A DNA stretch of 64,000 nucleotides from Brachyspira hyodysenteriae ATCC 27164 (GCF_001676785.2 NZ_CP015910.2:682001-746000), one strand, 5' to 3'. Shown: positions 53,912 through 62,918, counted from the first letter of the stretch. Notes: a model not told the origin generated them from the sequence alone. Numbers and translations are program-made.

Positions 53912-55126
53912 ATGACAAATTTTAATGAATATTTTTTAATGGAAGAGAAAGATGTATTACTTTATGTAAAAAATAAATTAAAATATTTTTCTCAGAATGA
54001 TAATATTACTTGTAAAGAAATAGGCGATGGAAATATTAACTATGTATATAGAATAAGTAATGGTAAAGATTCCATAATACTTAAGCAGGCAGGAGTTCAT
54101 ACTAGAAGCAATTCGTCAGGAAGAATACTTGATATTAACAGAAATGCAAGAGAGGCTGAGGTTTTATCTTTTTACGGCAGCATACTTCCAGATTTGGCTC
54201 CTAAAATCATTTCTATAGATAGAGTTATGAATTTATTCGTAATGGAGGATTTGAAATCTTTTCTTGTACTTAGAGATGCTTTGATGAAAGGTCAAATATA
54301 TCATCATTTACAGGAGCAGATAACAGATTTTTTAGTTGAAACTACATTATCAACAGCCGATTTCTTTATGGATCCATTCACTAAAAAAGAAAATGTTGCA
54401 AAGTATACTAATAAAGAACTTTGTAAAATAAGTGAGGAATTAGTATTTAGAGAACCATTTTTTAATGTTCTTAAAGAAAATGTTTTTTCTGAATCATTAA
54501 ATAAATTTGTTGAAGATAATCTATATAATAATAAACAGCTTCAATTAGAGGCGGCTAAATTAAAGTATGAATTTATGAACAATCCTCAGGCTTTAATACA
54601 TGGAGATTTGCATACAGGATCTATATTTGTTGATGAAAATTATATTAAAGTTATGGATTGTGAATTTGCCTTTTACGGACCTATAGGCTATGATTTAGGT
54701 ACTATTATGGCTAATTTCATATTCTCTTATGTTTACCATTTTTATGTTACTAAGGATAGAAATTATACTTCATTCCTTTTCAAGGTAATTGATGATATTT
54801 TAAGGCTTTTTAAAAATAAATTTATTACCAAATTTTTGCATGAAAGTAATGATATATCAGTACAAAATGATTATTTCATAGAATATTATTTACTTGAGGT
54901 ATTAAAAACAGGATTTGGTATATGCGGACTTGAATTGTTAAGAAGAACTACAGGGTGTGCTAGGGTAAAAGAAATAGAGTCTGTTGCTGATGATGATATG
55001 AGAAGTAAAATAGAATATACGCTTTTAAATATAGGTATTGAATGTTTATCTTATAGAGACAGGCTTTCTGAAGAAGAAAAGTTTATGAAATTTATAGACA
55101 ATATAATTGAAAATATTGATTTATAA
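53912..55126 (+). CDS. mtnK: 5-methylthioribose kinase
   Basis: 404 residues from the ATG at 53912 (MTNFNEYF). The frame is open from 53816, but those 32 residues are unlike the family. GDGNINYVYRI (ATP loop), MEDLKSFLVLRDAL, ISEELVFREPFFN, HGDLHTGS with the catalytic Asp near 232, and DCEFAFYGPIGYDLG match MtnK throughout; DPEF is more usual than DCEF. It phosphorylates methylthioribose in salvage of the methionine by-product methylthioadenosine. mtnA follows 140 bases downstream; no further salvage genes are near. Confidence 0.9.
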   Translation: MTNFNEYFLMEEKDVLLYVKNKLKYFSQNDNITCKEIGDGNINYVYRISNGKDSIILKQAGVHTRSNSSGRILDINRNAREAEVLSFYGSILPDLAPKIISIDRVMNLFVMEDLKSFLVLRDALMKGQIYHHLQEQITDFLVETTLSTADFFMDPFTKKENVAKYTNKELCKISEELVFREPFFNVLKENVFSESLNKFVEDNLYNNKQLQLEAAKLKYEFMNNPQALIHGDLHTGSIFVDENYIKVMDCEFAFYGPIGYDLGTIMANFIFSYVYHFYVTKDRNYTSFLFKVIDDILRLFKNKFITKFLHESNDISVQNDYFIEYYLLEVLKTGFGICGLELLRRTTGCARVKEIESVADDDMRSKIEYTLLNIGIECLSYRDRLSEEEKFMKFIDNIIENIDL

Positions 55127-55266
55127 TCATTTAATATATTAATTTTTAAATAATTTAAATTATTATTTGATAAACTATAAAATAAAGTTTTATTATATAT
55201 TTTTTGGTGAGTTTATATATAACAATAATAAGCAATAATAAATAAATTATTATTTTGGAGTTTTTT

Positions 55267-56322
55267 ATGATTAATAGGGTAGACAAAGAATTGGCTTTTA
55301 TGCTTCAATTTGAAAATGTAGCTTGGTATGATGATGGATGCGTAAAGATATTAGATAGAAGAGTATACCCTAATAAAGTTCATTTTGTTGAATGTAAAAC
55401 TCATAAAGAAGTTTCAAAAGCTATATCAGATATGGTAACTCAAAGTGCCGGACCTTATTTAGCAGTCGCTATGGGTATGGCATTGGCTGGATATGAATCA
55501 AAGCATTTAGATGGAAATGACAGAATAGATTATTTAACTCATGCTTGTAATACTTTGGCTAATTCAAGACCTACTACAAGCGGTAGAATGATGCTTATAA
55601 CTAAATCATGCTTGGAAGCTGGTACTGAAGCAATAAAATCCGGTAAAGACCCTATAGAAGCTATGTTTAACAGAGGAATAGATCTGTCTACTAAAAGATA
55701 TTCAAAAATAAAGAAAATAGCAGAAAATTTAGTATCAATGTATCCTGATAAAGGAACTATACTTACTCAATGTTTTGGCGAATCCATAGTTGGGTTTATG
55801 ATACAGGAATTCCAAAAAAAGAATAAAGATATAAAAGTTGTATGTGCTGAAACAAGACCTTATTTTCAAGGAGCAAGACTTACAGCAACAGTTGCCTATG
55901 ATCAAGGAGCTGATGTTACAGTTATTACAGATAATATGGTGGCATATACTATGCAGGAGAAAAAAATAGATGTATTTACTTCTGCTGCTGATTTAATATG
56001 CTTAAATGGGGCAGTAGTTAATAAAATTGGAACTTTCCAAATAGCAATAGTAGCAAAATATTTAGGAATACCTTATTTTGTAACAGGAGCACCAGATAAA
56101 GGATATCATGGACTTGAAGATGTACATTTTGAATTTAGAGATGAAAAACTTGTTACTGAAGCTATGGGAGTGAAAACTTCTAAGGAAGGTGTAAAAGGCT
56201 TTTATCCTGCATTTGATTATACTCCTCCGCATTTAGTTAGTGCAGTTGTAACAGATTTAGGTGTTTATTCACCTTATAATGTATTTAAATATTATGTAGG
56301 AAATGATGAAGGAGAATATTAA
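55267..56322 (+). CDS. mtnA: methylthioribose-1-phosphate isomerase (eIF2B-like)
   Basis: 351 residues from the ATG at 55267, preceded by GGAG; the longer frame begins with TTG. NSRPTTSGRM is the substrate-phosphate region. TQCFGES carries the catalytic Cys (about 169), and AADLICLNGAVVNKIGT carries the catalytic Asp (about 242). The usual GADR there is AADL, a small departure. It converts methylthioribose 1-phosphate to the ribulose form. It is placed after mtnK, so the first two steps of the pathway are present. Its stop overlaps the convergent HD-domain gene by four bases. Confidence 0.88.
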   Translation: MINRVDKELAFMLQFENVAWYDDGCVKILDRRVYPNKVHFVECKTHKEVSKAISDMVTQSAGPYLAVAMGMALAGYESKHLDGNDRIDYLTHACNTLANSRPTTSGRMMLITKSCLEAGTEAIKSGKDPIEAMFNRGIDLSTKRYSKIKKIAENLVSMYPDKGTILTQCFGESIVGFMIQEFQKKNKDIKVVCAETRPYFQGARLTATVAYDQGADVTVITDNMVAYTMQEKKIDVFTSAADLICLNGAVVNKIGTFQIAIVAKYLGIPYFVTGAPDKGYHGLEDVHFEFRDEKLVTEAMGVKTSKEGVKGFYPAFDYTPPHLVSAVVTDLGVYSPYNVFKYYVGNDEGEY

Positions 56323-57773
56323 TAATCTTTTAACGGATTTTGTATATTTTCTTTTTTTATATCTATTAAGAAATCCACGAATAATTCGAATAGTATAGGA
56401 TCTAATTGAGTTTCTTTAACTATATAATTATCATATATTAATTTTATAGCATCTTTTGTGTTCATATCTTTTCTGCTGTAGCTTTTTTGAGGCATTACAG
56501 TTGTATCGAATAAATCTATTATTTCTAATACTTTAGCAGGGAAGAATGCTAAACTTTGAAGTGTTTGAATATCATCTGGGACATCTGATATAAGAGATGA
56601 AGGATTTAAATTTTTATTTTCATTGAATTGTTTATTTACTATTTCTATTACACCATTTCCATAACCATAATATTCATGATGCATTCCTACAATCAATGAT
56701 ATATTATCATTATAATTTCTGAAAAGTTTTAAAAATTGATATCCTTTAATAGCATGTGAAGTTGATCTTCTAGCATATTCTTTTGATTTATTAATATTTA
56801 GATAATCCAATTCTTTTACTTTGACAACATCATGCCAAAATGCTCCTGCGGCAAATGATGCTATATTTTCTAATGATATTTTTTTTAGTCCGTTTTTGAA
56901 TATATCATTAAATTTAATATTCGTTTTTTCTATTCTATATTTTTCAAATACATTTTCATAGAAGTTTTTGAATTTTTTATTGAAATTGATAATAGTTTTT
57001 AAATTTAAATGATTATCTATCTGATCATTATAATAAAGCATGAATTCTATAAATGTTATAAATACTCGGTTTCCATGTCCTATAACATTTCTGCATTCAA
57101 AATTATCGAATCCATAAAATAAACTTATATTAGGATATATTTTCTCTACAAGTTTTGTAATTGATAATATTAAATCATTTGCTACTATTTGTGTATCATA
57201 ATATTCTAAATTGTCAAAATATACCTGATTCATTTTATCTTTTGAGGCATTTACTAAATGGATCAAATTTATTCTTTCTATGAAAGCCAACTGTGTTATT
57301 ATATCTAATATATATTTTATAGCATCAGCATATAATTGTTCATTATAGTATTGATTTAGTATATCAATATAATTTTTTATAGATATAAATCTTTCTTTAG
57401 GCGATTCTTCCAATATGATTTCAAGTATTTTATATTCAAATATTTTAGTATTTTCAGAATCCGGCATGCAGTCTTTGTATACTTTGAGGAATTGATTTAT
57501 ACTATCAATTTGCTTATATTCATTTTTATCATTTTTTTCAATTACTAAATCTATGATAGATTTTGAATTTTTAGTGATATAAAAATTATTGAATATATCA
57601 CTATTTATACAATCTCTATTAAAAAGAATATCTAATTTATAGTTAGGAATTGACAAATATAAATTATCGTTACTGGTACATATAATTTCCGGAGAATTAA
57701 ATTTGATAGTATCTAAATTCTCTTTTATAAAATTTAAATCTATTGCAGTATATTTATCTAAATCAATATCCAT
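56319..57773 (-). CDS. HD-domain protein, HD-GYP-related
   Basis: 484 residues. The first 200 have no recognisable domain. From about 225, GHGNRVF, AFWHDVVK (His314-Asp315), SHAIKGYQFL (His340) and GMHHEYYGYGNG (His365-His366) are spaced as in HD-GYP phosphodiesterases. DLFDTTVMPQKSYSRKD corresponds to their D.fdAl...R.Y block. The GYP triplet itself is not conserved, so cyclic di-GMP hydrolysis is uncertain and another phosphohydrolase role is possible. Monocistronic, convergent to mtnA. Confidence 0.75.
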   Translation of the reverse strand: MDIDLDKYTAIDLNFIKENLDTIKFNSPEIICTSNDNLYLSIPNYKLDILFNRDCINSDIFNNFYITKNSKSIIDLVIEKNDKNEYKQIDSINQFLKVYKDCMPDSENTKIFEYKILEIILEESPKERFISIKNYIDILNQYYNEQLYADAIKYILDIITQLAFIERINLIHLVNASKDKMNQVYFDNLEYYDTQIVANDLILSITKLVEKIYPNISLFYGFDNFECRNVIGHGNRVFITFIEFMLYYNDQIDNHLNLKTIINFNKKFKNFYENVFEKYRIEKTNIKFNDIFKNGLKKISLENIASFAAGAFWHDVVKVKELDYLNINKSKEYARRSTSHAIKGYQFLKLFRNYNDNISLIVGMHHEYYGYGNGVIEIVNKQFNENKNLNPSSLISDVPDDIQTLQSLAFFPAKVLEIIDLFDTTVMPQKSYSRKDMNTKDAIKLIYDNYIVKETQLDPILFELFVDFLIDIKKENIQNPLKDY

Positions 57774-57900
57774 ATTTACCTTTAATATTATACTATGATA
57801 TATAATGATATACTTTTTTTATTTTTTATCAATAATTTTATATTATTAAATTAAATTTTTTGTTTTTTTAATAGAAAATTTAAAAAATCATATAAAGGTA

Positions 57901-57928
57901 TTGACAAATTTTTTTTATATAGTAGAAT
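57901..57928 (+). promoter_or_regulatory. promoter of the tRNA-Gln/prs operon
   Basis: TTGACA (57901-57906), a 16-base spacer, TAGAAT (57923-57928), about 37 bases before the tRNA 5' end. Confidence 0.75.
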
Positions 57929-57965
57929 ATGAAACTCATAGAACTAAAAGTTCATTTGTTAATAC

Positions 57966-58037
57966 TGGGGTGTCGTCAAGCGGTAAGACAATTGGTTTTG
58001 GTCCAATTATTCGAGGGTTCGAATCCTTCCACCCCAA
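57966..58037 (+). tRNA. tRNA-Gln (anticodon TTG)
   Basis: Folds as a complete cloverleaf. Acceptor stem TGGGGTG/CACCCCA; short D stem GTC/GAC; anticodon stem ATTGG/CCAAT with loop TTTTGGT and anticodon TTG; T arm GAGGG-TTCGAAT-CCTTC; discriminator A at 58037. The 3' CCA is not encoded. It ends 23 bases before the prs start codon and probably shares its primary transcript. Confidence 0.96.
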
Positions 58038-58060
58038 CTTTTCTCTTATATGGTACTTAC

Positions 58061-59014
58061 ATGGGAATAACAGACGAAATATTAATATTAAGCGGTACAG
58101 CAAATCCTCAGTTGTCAGAAGATGTTGTTAAGAATCTTGGACTCAAATTGGGTAATATGGAGATACGTAAATTTGCTGATGGCGAGACTTTTGTTCAGAT
58201 AGAAGAAACAGTTAGAAATAAGGATACTTATGTAATACAGCCTACAGGACGTCCTTCTAGCAGTGAGAGTTGGATGGAACTTTACTGTATTATAGATGCT
58301 CTAAAAAGAGCTAGTGCTAAAAGAATTACCGCTGTTATTCCATATTATGGTTATTCTAGACAGGATAGAAAGAATGAACCTAGAGTGCCTATAACTGCTA
58401 AATTAGTTGCTAATCTTTTATCAGAAGCCGGAGCACATAGAGTTTTGGCTTTAGATTTGCATGCAGCACAAATACAAGGTTTTTTTGATATTCCTGTAGA
58501 TCACATGCTTTCAAAAAATGTTTTCTTGGATAAAATAAGAAAAGATCTTGATATGTCTAACTCTATTATAGTTTCTCCAGATATAGGAGGGGTAGGAAGA
58601 GCTAGAGCTGTAGCTAAACAATTGAATCTTGATATAGCTATCATAGATAAAAGAAGAGACAGAGCTAATGAATGTGAAGTAATGAATATTATAGGCGATG
58701 TTAATGGCAAAGATGCTATTATTATAGACGATATAATAGATACAGGCGGTACTCTTATAAAAAGTATGCAGGCTTTGAAAAAGGCTGGTATGAGAAAAAT
58801 ATATGTATTTATAACTCATGCTGTATGTTCTGGCGATGTTTATGAGAGAATTAATGCCAGTGATATAGAAAAGCTTTATATAACAGATAGTTTGAAAGTT
58901 ATGAAAGATAGATTAGGCAGTAAAATAGAAGTGCTTTCAGTTGCTCCTGTTATTGCTGATGCTATAAGACATATACATATGGAGCTTTCTATAAGTGTTC
59001 TATTTGATAAGTAA
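58061..59014 (+). CDS. prs: ribose-phosphate pyrophosphokinase
   Basis: 317 residues from the ATG at 58061; the frame is open back through the tRNA gene but that part is not protein. ILSGTANPQLSEDVVKNLG at the start, FADGETFVQIEETVR, YYGYSRQDRKNEPRVPITAKLVANLL, the catalytic-loop region DKRRDRANECEVMNI and the PRPP loop AIIIDDIIDTGGTLI are all standard. It makes PRPP from ribose 5-phosphate and ATP for nucleotides, His and Trp. No good ribosome site precedes it. prs-rplY-pth is a conserved bacterial order. Confidence 0.95.
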   Translation: MGITDEILILSGTANPQLSEDVVKNLGLKLGNMEIRKFADGETFVQIEETVRNKDTYVIQPTGRPSSSESWMELYCIIDALKRASAKRITAVIPYYGYSRQDRKNEPRVPITAKLVANLLSEAGAHRVLALDLHAAQIQGFFDIPVDHMLSKNVFLDKIRKDLDMSNSIIVSPDIGGVGRARAVAKQLNLDIAIIDKRRDRANECEVMNIIGDVNGKDAIIIDDIIDTGGTLIKSMQALKKAGMRKIYVFITHAVCSGDVYERINASDIEKLYITDSLKVMKDRLGSKIEVLSVAPVIADAIRHIHMELSISVLFDK

Positions 59015-59031
59015 AATTAAAGGAAAGAAAA

Positions 59032-59622
59032 ATGAGTGAGAATTATACTATTAAAGCTTTGCAAAGAGATACTAAATTTAAAAGTGTTGGTCGTAAATTG
59101 AGAAATGAAGGTTACGCTTTGGCTACTCTTTATGGTAGAGAAAATCAATACTCTATTGCTGTAGAATTAAAAGAATTTGTTAAAGTTTTTTCTTTAGCAG
59201 GTCAGCATGATATAATCACTTTAGATATACAAAATGATAAGACAAGAGAAGTGTTGGTTAAAGATTATCAAATAGACGGTATCAAAAGAATTATAAGACA
59301 TATAGATTTTTATGAAATAGATAGAAATAAAAAAATCAAAACTTATGTTCCTATTCACATTGAAGGTACTCCTGAAGGTGTTCGCTTAGGCGGAGGTACT
59401 TTAGAGCAAGTTGAATACGGTTTGAATATCAAAGCTTTCCCAGGTTCTATACCTAGAGAATTGGTTGTTGATGTTAGCGAATTAAAAGTAGGAGATAGTT
59501 TACATATTAGCGATATAAAATTCCCAGAAGGTGTTGACCCTGTTGGTGATGCTTCTAAAGCTATTGTTACTGTTGTTACTACTCAAGATGATGATGCTAA
59601 CAAAGGTGCAGCAGAAGCATAA
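59032..59622 (+). CDS. rplY: 50S ribosomal protein L25/Ctc family
   Basis: 196 residues, the long Ctc/TL5 form. The N-terminal L25 domain (SVGRKLRNEGYALATLYGRE, VKDYQIDGIKRIIRHIDFYEI) binds 5S rRNA. The C-terminal beta domain has EGTPEGVRLGGGTLEQVEYGLNIKAFPGSIP. AAAGGAAAG precedes the ATG. It sits between prs and pth, as in Bacillus and many others. Confidence 0.93.
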   Translation: MSENYTIKALQRDTKFKSVGRKLRNEGYALATLYGRENQYSIAVELKEFVKVFSLAGQHDIITLDIQNDKTREVLVKDYQIDGIKRIIRHIDFYEIDRNKKIKTYVPIHIEGTPEGVRLGGGTLEQVEYGLNIKAFPGSIPRELVVDVSELKVGDSLHISDIKFPEGVDPVGDASKAIVTVVTTQDDDANKGAAEA

Positions 59623-59647
59623 AATATAGTTCTAGGATTACTACTAT

Positions 59648-60238
59648 ATGATGAAATTAGTAATGGGACTAGGCAACCCAGGTGAACAATATAAAAATCA
59701 TAGACATAATGTCGGATATATGATTTTAGATAGAGTTGCTAAAAAACTTAATGTAGAACTTGACATCAAAAAGAAAAAGACAGTTTTTGGAAAAGGTAAG
59801 TCTGGTAAAATGGAGTATTTGCTCCTTAAACCTCAGACTTTCATGAATCTTTCTGGTGAAGCTGCTCTTTATATGGCAAGTTTTATGAAAATCACTGTTG
59901 AAAATATTATCGTTATATATGATGATATGGATATACCTATAGGTGAATTTAGAGTTATACCTTCTAAAAATGATGATTCTGAATCTGAAGTTAATGATAT
60001 AGAAATAGATCATAATGGTATAAAAAGTATAAGAGATTCTTTAAAAAGCTATAACTTTACTAAAATAGGTGTCGGAATAGGGGCATGTCCTGAAGATGAA
60101 GAAAAAGCTGATTTTCTTTTGGCTCCTTTTACTAAAGATGAAAGAAAAAAAATAAGAGATATATCTGATAATGTTGTGGATGCTGCATGCATTGCTTTGT
60201 TTGAATCCCCTCAGGCTGCTAAAAAGAAATATCCATGA
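59648..60238 (+). CDS. peptidyl-tRNA hydrolase paralogue, altered active-site loop
   Basis: 196 residues. GLGNPGEQY, HRHNVGYMILDR (catalytic His20), KPQTFMNLSGEA and DDMDIPIG (Asp near 93) are all Pth. The usual GGxxGGHNGLKS loop is replaced by an acidic stretch (KNDDSESEVNDIEIDHNGIKS, 107-127) that keeps only HNGIKS. Loss of the glycine loop may change or abolish peptidyl-tRNA binding. Its stop overlaps the start of an intact pth gene (ATGA), so this is a diverged tandem copy. ATG-ATG start; weak ribosome site. Confidence 0.85.
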   Translation: MMKLVMGLGNPGEQYKNHRHNVGYMILDRVAKKLNVELDIKKKKTVFGKGKSGKMEYLLLKPQTFMNLSGEAALYMASFMKITVENIIVIYDDMDIPIGEFRVIPSKNDDSESEVNDIEIDHNGIKSIRDSLKSYNFTKIGVGIGACPEDEEKADFLLAPFTKDERKKIRDISDNVVDAACIALFESPQAAKKKYP

Positions 60239-61131
60239 TGACTAAATTAATTATTGGACTTGGAAATCCAGGAGATGAGTATAAAAATAATAGACATAAT
60301 GTAGGTTTTATACTCATAGATAAAATAGCTCAAAATTTTAATATCAATTTTGATAATAATAAAAAGAAATCATTATATGCTAGATCAAAAGAAAAGGATA
60401 TAGAATATATACTCCTAAAACCTCAAACTTTTATGAATCTTTCAGGAGAATCTGCAATTTTTATATCAAAATTCTTTAATATAAAACCTGAAGATATAAT
60501 AGTTATATACGATGATATGGATATACCTTTTGGAACTTTTAAAATTAAAAAAGGAGGAAGTTCCGGAGGGCATAATGGAATAAAAAGTCTTATTTCGCAT
60601 CTTCAAAGCGATGATTTTACAAGAATTAGAATAGGTATAGGCAGACCTAGTGCTGGTAAGAAAGTTAATGACTATGTTCTTTCAAATTTTAGTAAGAAAG
60701 AAAGAGAAGAATTGGATACTATAATTGCAAATGATATAATAGATGCTGTGAAGATAGCTTTATTTGAATCTCCTGTAATAGCACAGAATAAATACAATAA
60801 AAAAATAAATGATAAAAATTCAAATAAAACTAAAGGTAATAAAAATATGATTAAAATAGTTGCAAAAAATACTGTGAGCAGTGAAAATAAATCTAAATTC
60901 ATTGAAATAGCTAATGAACTTATAATTAAAAGCAGAAAAGAAAATGGATGCATTTCATATAATTTATATGAAAGTGTAGACGGTAAATATCTTACTTTTA
61001 TAGAAGAATGGAAAGACGAAAAAGCTATAGAAAACCACAATAATTCAGAACATTTCAAAGCAATAGTTCCTAAATTGGGAGAATTAACTTCTGCTGATAT
61101 GGATGTAACTTTATACAAAGAAGTAAAATAA
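60235..61131 (+). CDS. pth: peptidyl-tRNA hydrolase fused to a YgiN-like monooxygenase domain
   Basis: 298 residues. Residues 1-187 are a complete Pth: GLGNPGDEY, NRHNVGF with His21, KPQTFMNLSGES, DDMDIPFG, GGSSGGHNGIKS (107-118). A Lys/Asn-rich linker leads to a second domain (205-298) with the antibiotic biosynthesis monooxygenase fold: MIKIVAKNTV, SRKENGCISYNLYES, YLTFIEEWKDEKAIENHNNSEHFKAI. The second domain has its own ATG at 60847 with AAAGG ten bases upstream, so it may also be made alone. Pth recycles peptidyl-tRNA; the partner domain suggests a small-molecule oxidation role. No stop separates them. Confidence 0.9.
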   Translation: MMTKLIIGLGNPGDEYKNNRHNVGFILIDKIAQNFNINFDNNKKKSLYARSKEKDIEYILLKPQTFMNLSGESAIFISKFFNIKPEDIIVIYDDMDIPFGTFKIKKGGSSGGHNGIKSLISHLQSDDFTRIRIGIGRPSAGKKVNDYVLSNFSKKEREELDTIIANDIIDAVKIALFESPVIAQNKYNKKINDKNSNKTKGNKNMIKIVAKNTVSSENKSKFIEIANELIIKSRKENGCISYNLYESVDGKYLTFIEEWKDEKAIENHNNSEHFKAIVPKLGELTSADMDVTLYKEVK

Positions 61132-61143
61132 TATTTTAATTTT

Positions 61144-62232
61144 TTATTTTATCTTAAATGCTGCAATAGTAAAATCATCATCAGGCGACATATATGAAAG
61201 GTAATCATAAAAATCTTTTTCTATGTTGCTTATTATATTTTCTGCCTTACTATTTTTATTATTGAATATAACTTTTTTTAATCTATCTATGCCATAAAAA
61301 TCATATTTGTTTTTGGATCTTGATGCTTCTGTTACTCCGTCGGTATAAAATATTAATACATCATCTTTTTTTATATTTACTATTTCTTCTTCATAATATG
61401 CCTGAGGGAAAAGACCTATTATAGTTCCGCCTTTATTGTATTCTTTTATTTGAGAATTTTCTAATATAAGCATAGGAGTATGGGAAGCATTAGAATATTT
61501 TACTACTTTATTTTTTAAATCTATTTCGGCCACTGTCATAGTGAGATAATAGTTTATAGGCAGTATTTTAATTATGTAATTATTAATATCATATATAAAA
61601 GAGCTAGGCGATTTGAATGATGCTGCCAAATTTCTAAAAACAGTTTTAAACATAGCAGTTATAATTGCCGCTTCAACTCCATGTCCGCTAATATCTGAAA
61701 TTATAAAAAGTATTCTGTCATCATCAAGATATATATAATCAAAAAAATCTCCTCCTATTGTTTCAAGAGGTTTATATAATGAGGCAGAATTTATTTTGTT
61801 ATTATTAGGCATTTTTTTAGGCATCATATTTTCCTGCAGTTTTCTAGCCTTTTTCATATCTTTTTTATATTGTTTTTTTATATTGTCTAAAACATCGTAT
61901 CTGCCTAATATATAACTATTTTTTTCTTTTAAGTCTTTTATTGCTATTTGATAATCATTTATTATAGTGCTGTTTATTTTTGAAAATCTATATATTTTTC
62001 CTTCTGATGATTTTTCTTCTACTTGCTTATAATCTTTGATTAAATATATATTGATTAAATTTTTATATAAAGCAAGTCCTGGAATAAAAAACAGCATAAA
62101 TAAAATGAGCATAAGTACAAAAGTAAATTTATTTTCATAATATGAAATGCATGCTATATTTAAAAGTAAAAATAGTATGAGAAATACCATAGAAATAAAT
62201 TTAAAAAATATTAAAACACGTTCATTTTTCAT
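61144..62232 (-). CDS. membrane-bound PP2C-type (SpoIIE) serine phosphatase
   Basis: 362 residues. Two membrane segments (about 9-29 and 33-55) are followed by a coiled linker with QYKKDMKKARKLQENMMPKKMP, the helix typical of RsbU-type enzymes. The phosphatase domain follows: GGDFFDYIYLDDDRILFIISDISGHGVEAAI (metal Asp near 160 and 176) and ILIFYTDGVTEASRSKN. It likely dephosphorylates an anti-anti-sigma-type partner, but no STAS or kinase gene is nearby. Convergent to pth. Confidence 0.88.
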   Translation of the reverse strand: MKNERVLIFFKFISMVFLILFLLLNIACISYYENKFTFVLMLILFMLFFIPGLALYKNLINIYLIKDYKQVEEKSSEGKIYRFSKINSTIINDYQIAIKDLKEKNSYILGRYDVLDNIKKQYKKDMKKARKLQENMMPKKMPNNNKINSASLYKPLETIGGDFFDYIYLDDDRILFIISDISGHGVEAAIITAMFKTVFRNLAASFKSPSSFIYDINNYIIKILPINYYLTMTVAEIDLKNKVVKYSNASHTPMLILENSQIKEYNKGGTIIGLFPQAYYEEEIVNIKKDDVLIFYTDGVTEASRSKNKYDFYGIDRLKKVIFNNKNSKAENIISNIEKDFYDYLSYMSPDDDFTIAAFKIK

Positions 62233-62317
62233 ATTAATTGTTTGTTTTGTACGATATAGATTATAACAAAAACATTATAGTTTGCAAATATTTTTTATAA
62301 AATAATAAGTATAGATA

Positions 62318-62346
62318 TTGCAAAAATTATACATACTTTATACAAT
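62318..62346 (+). promoter_or_regulatory. predicted promoter of the YhcH-family gene
   Basis: TTGCAA (62318-62323), a 17-base spacer, TACAAT (62341-62346). A leader of about 100 bases would follow. Confidence 0.5.
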
Positions 62347-62453
62347 ATAGATATATTAGAAATGATTAAAATGTTTTTTAAATACTTTAATTTTACTTTT
62401 GTTCTCGAGTGCATAACAGCGCTTAATTATATATTAAAAACGGAGGGGTTATT

Positions 62454-62918
62454 ATGATATTAAAACCAATAAAAAGCGAATTTAATCAGGATTTTCATGA
62501 TTCTATTTGGAAGGCAAAAAATTATATAAGAGATCATTATGATGAATTGAAAAAACTTCCTAATGGTAAGCATTTGCTAGACAAAGAAATTTGCGAAGGT
62601 GCTTTTATCAATGTTACAGAATATGATAATAAAGATAATCCGCCTTGGGAATCACATTTAAAATATGTGGATGTTCAAATAATATTTGAAGGAGCTGAAG
62701 ATTTTATAATAGCAAATACTTCTACATTGAAGCCTAAAAGTTATGATGAAGCTTCAGACTATCATGATTGGGAAGGAGAGGGAACTGTTCGTTTAACTTT
62801 ATCACAAGGAGAGATTTTGATACTTCTTCCTTATGATGCTCATAGAGTAGGACTTCCTCCAAAATCAGGAAAAAATCATGTTAAAAAAGCTATAGTTAAA
62901 GTTCCTTATAAAGGTTAA
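62454..62918 (+). CDS. YhcH/YjgK/YiaL family protein (NanQ-like)
   Basis: 154 residues, the full length of the DUF386 cupin. WESHLKYVDVQIIFEGAE holds the conserved His and Asp/Gln, and LLPYDAHRVGLPP with the lysine-rich end KKAIVKVPYKG closes the fold. The E. coli relative NanQ speeds sialic acid anomer interconversion, and others act in galactose-type catabolism, so the substrate here is open. GGAGGGG precedes the ATG. Single gene, closed by a terminator. It could serve the NanM/symporter system at 29569-32297. Confidence 0.85.
   Translation: MILKPIKSEFNQDFHDSIWKAKNYIRDHYDELKKLPNGKHLLDKEICEGAFINVTEYDNKDNPPWESHLKYVDVQIIFEGAEDFIIANTSTLKPKSYDEASDYHDWEGEGTVRLTLSQGEILILLPYDAHRVGLPPKSGKNHVKKAIVKVPYKG

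Noticed and set aside
57929-58060. N-terminal extension of prs reading through the tRNA
   Set aside because: The region folds as tRNA-Gln, and Prs proteins begin at the MGITDEILILSG equivalent at 58061.
59648-60238. First pth copy as a frameshifted pseudogene
   Set aside because: The frame is intact, the length is normal and catalytic His/Asp are kept; only the glycine loop differs.
60672-61118. Open frame of 148 codons on the minus strand
   Set aside because: Antisense to the pth fusion gene; no ribosome site and no family resemblance.
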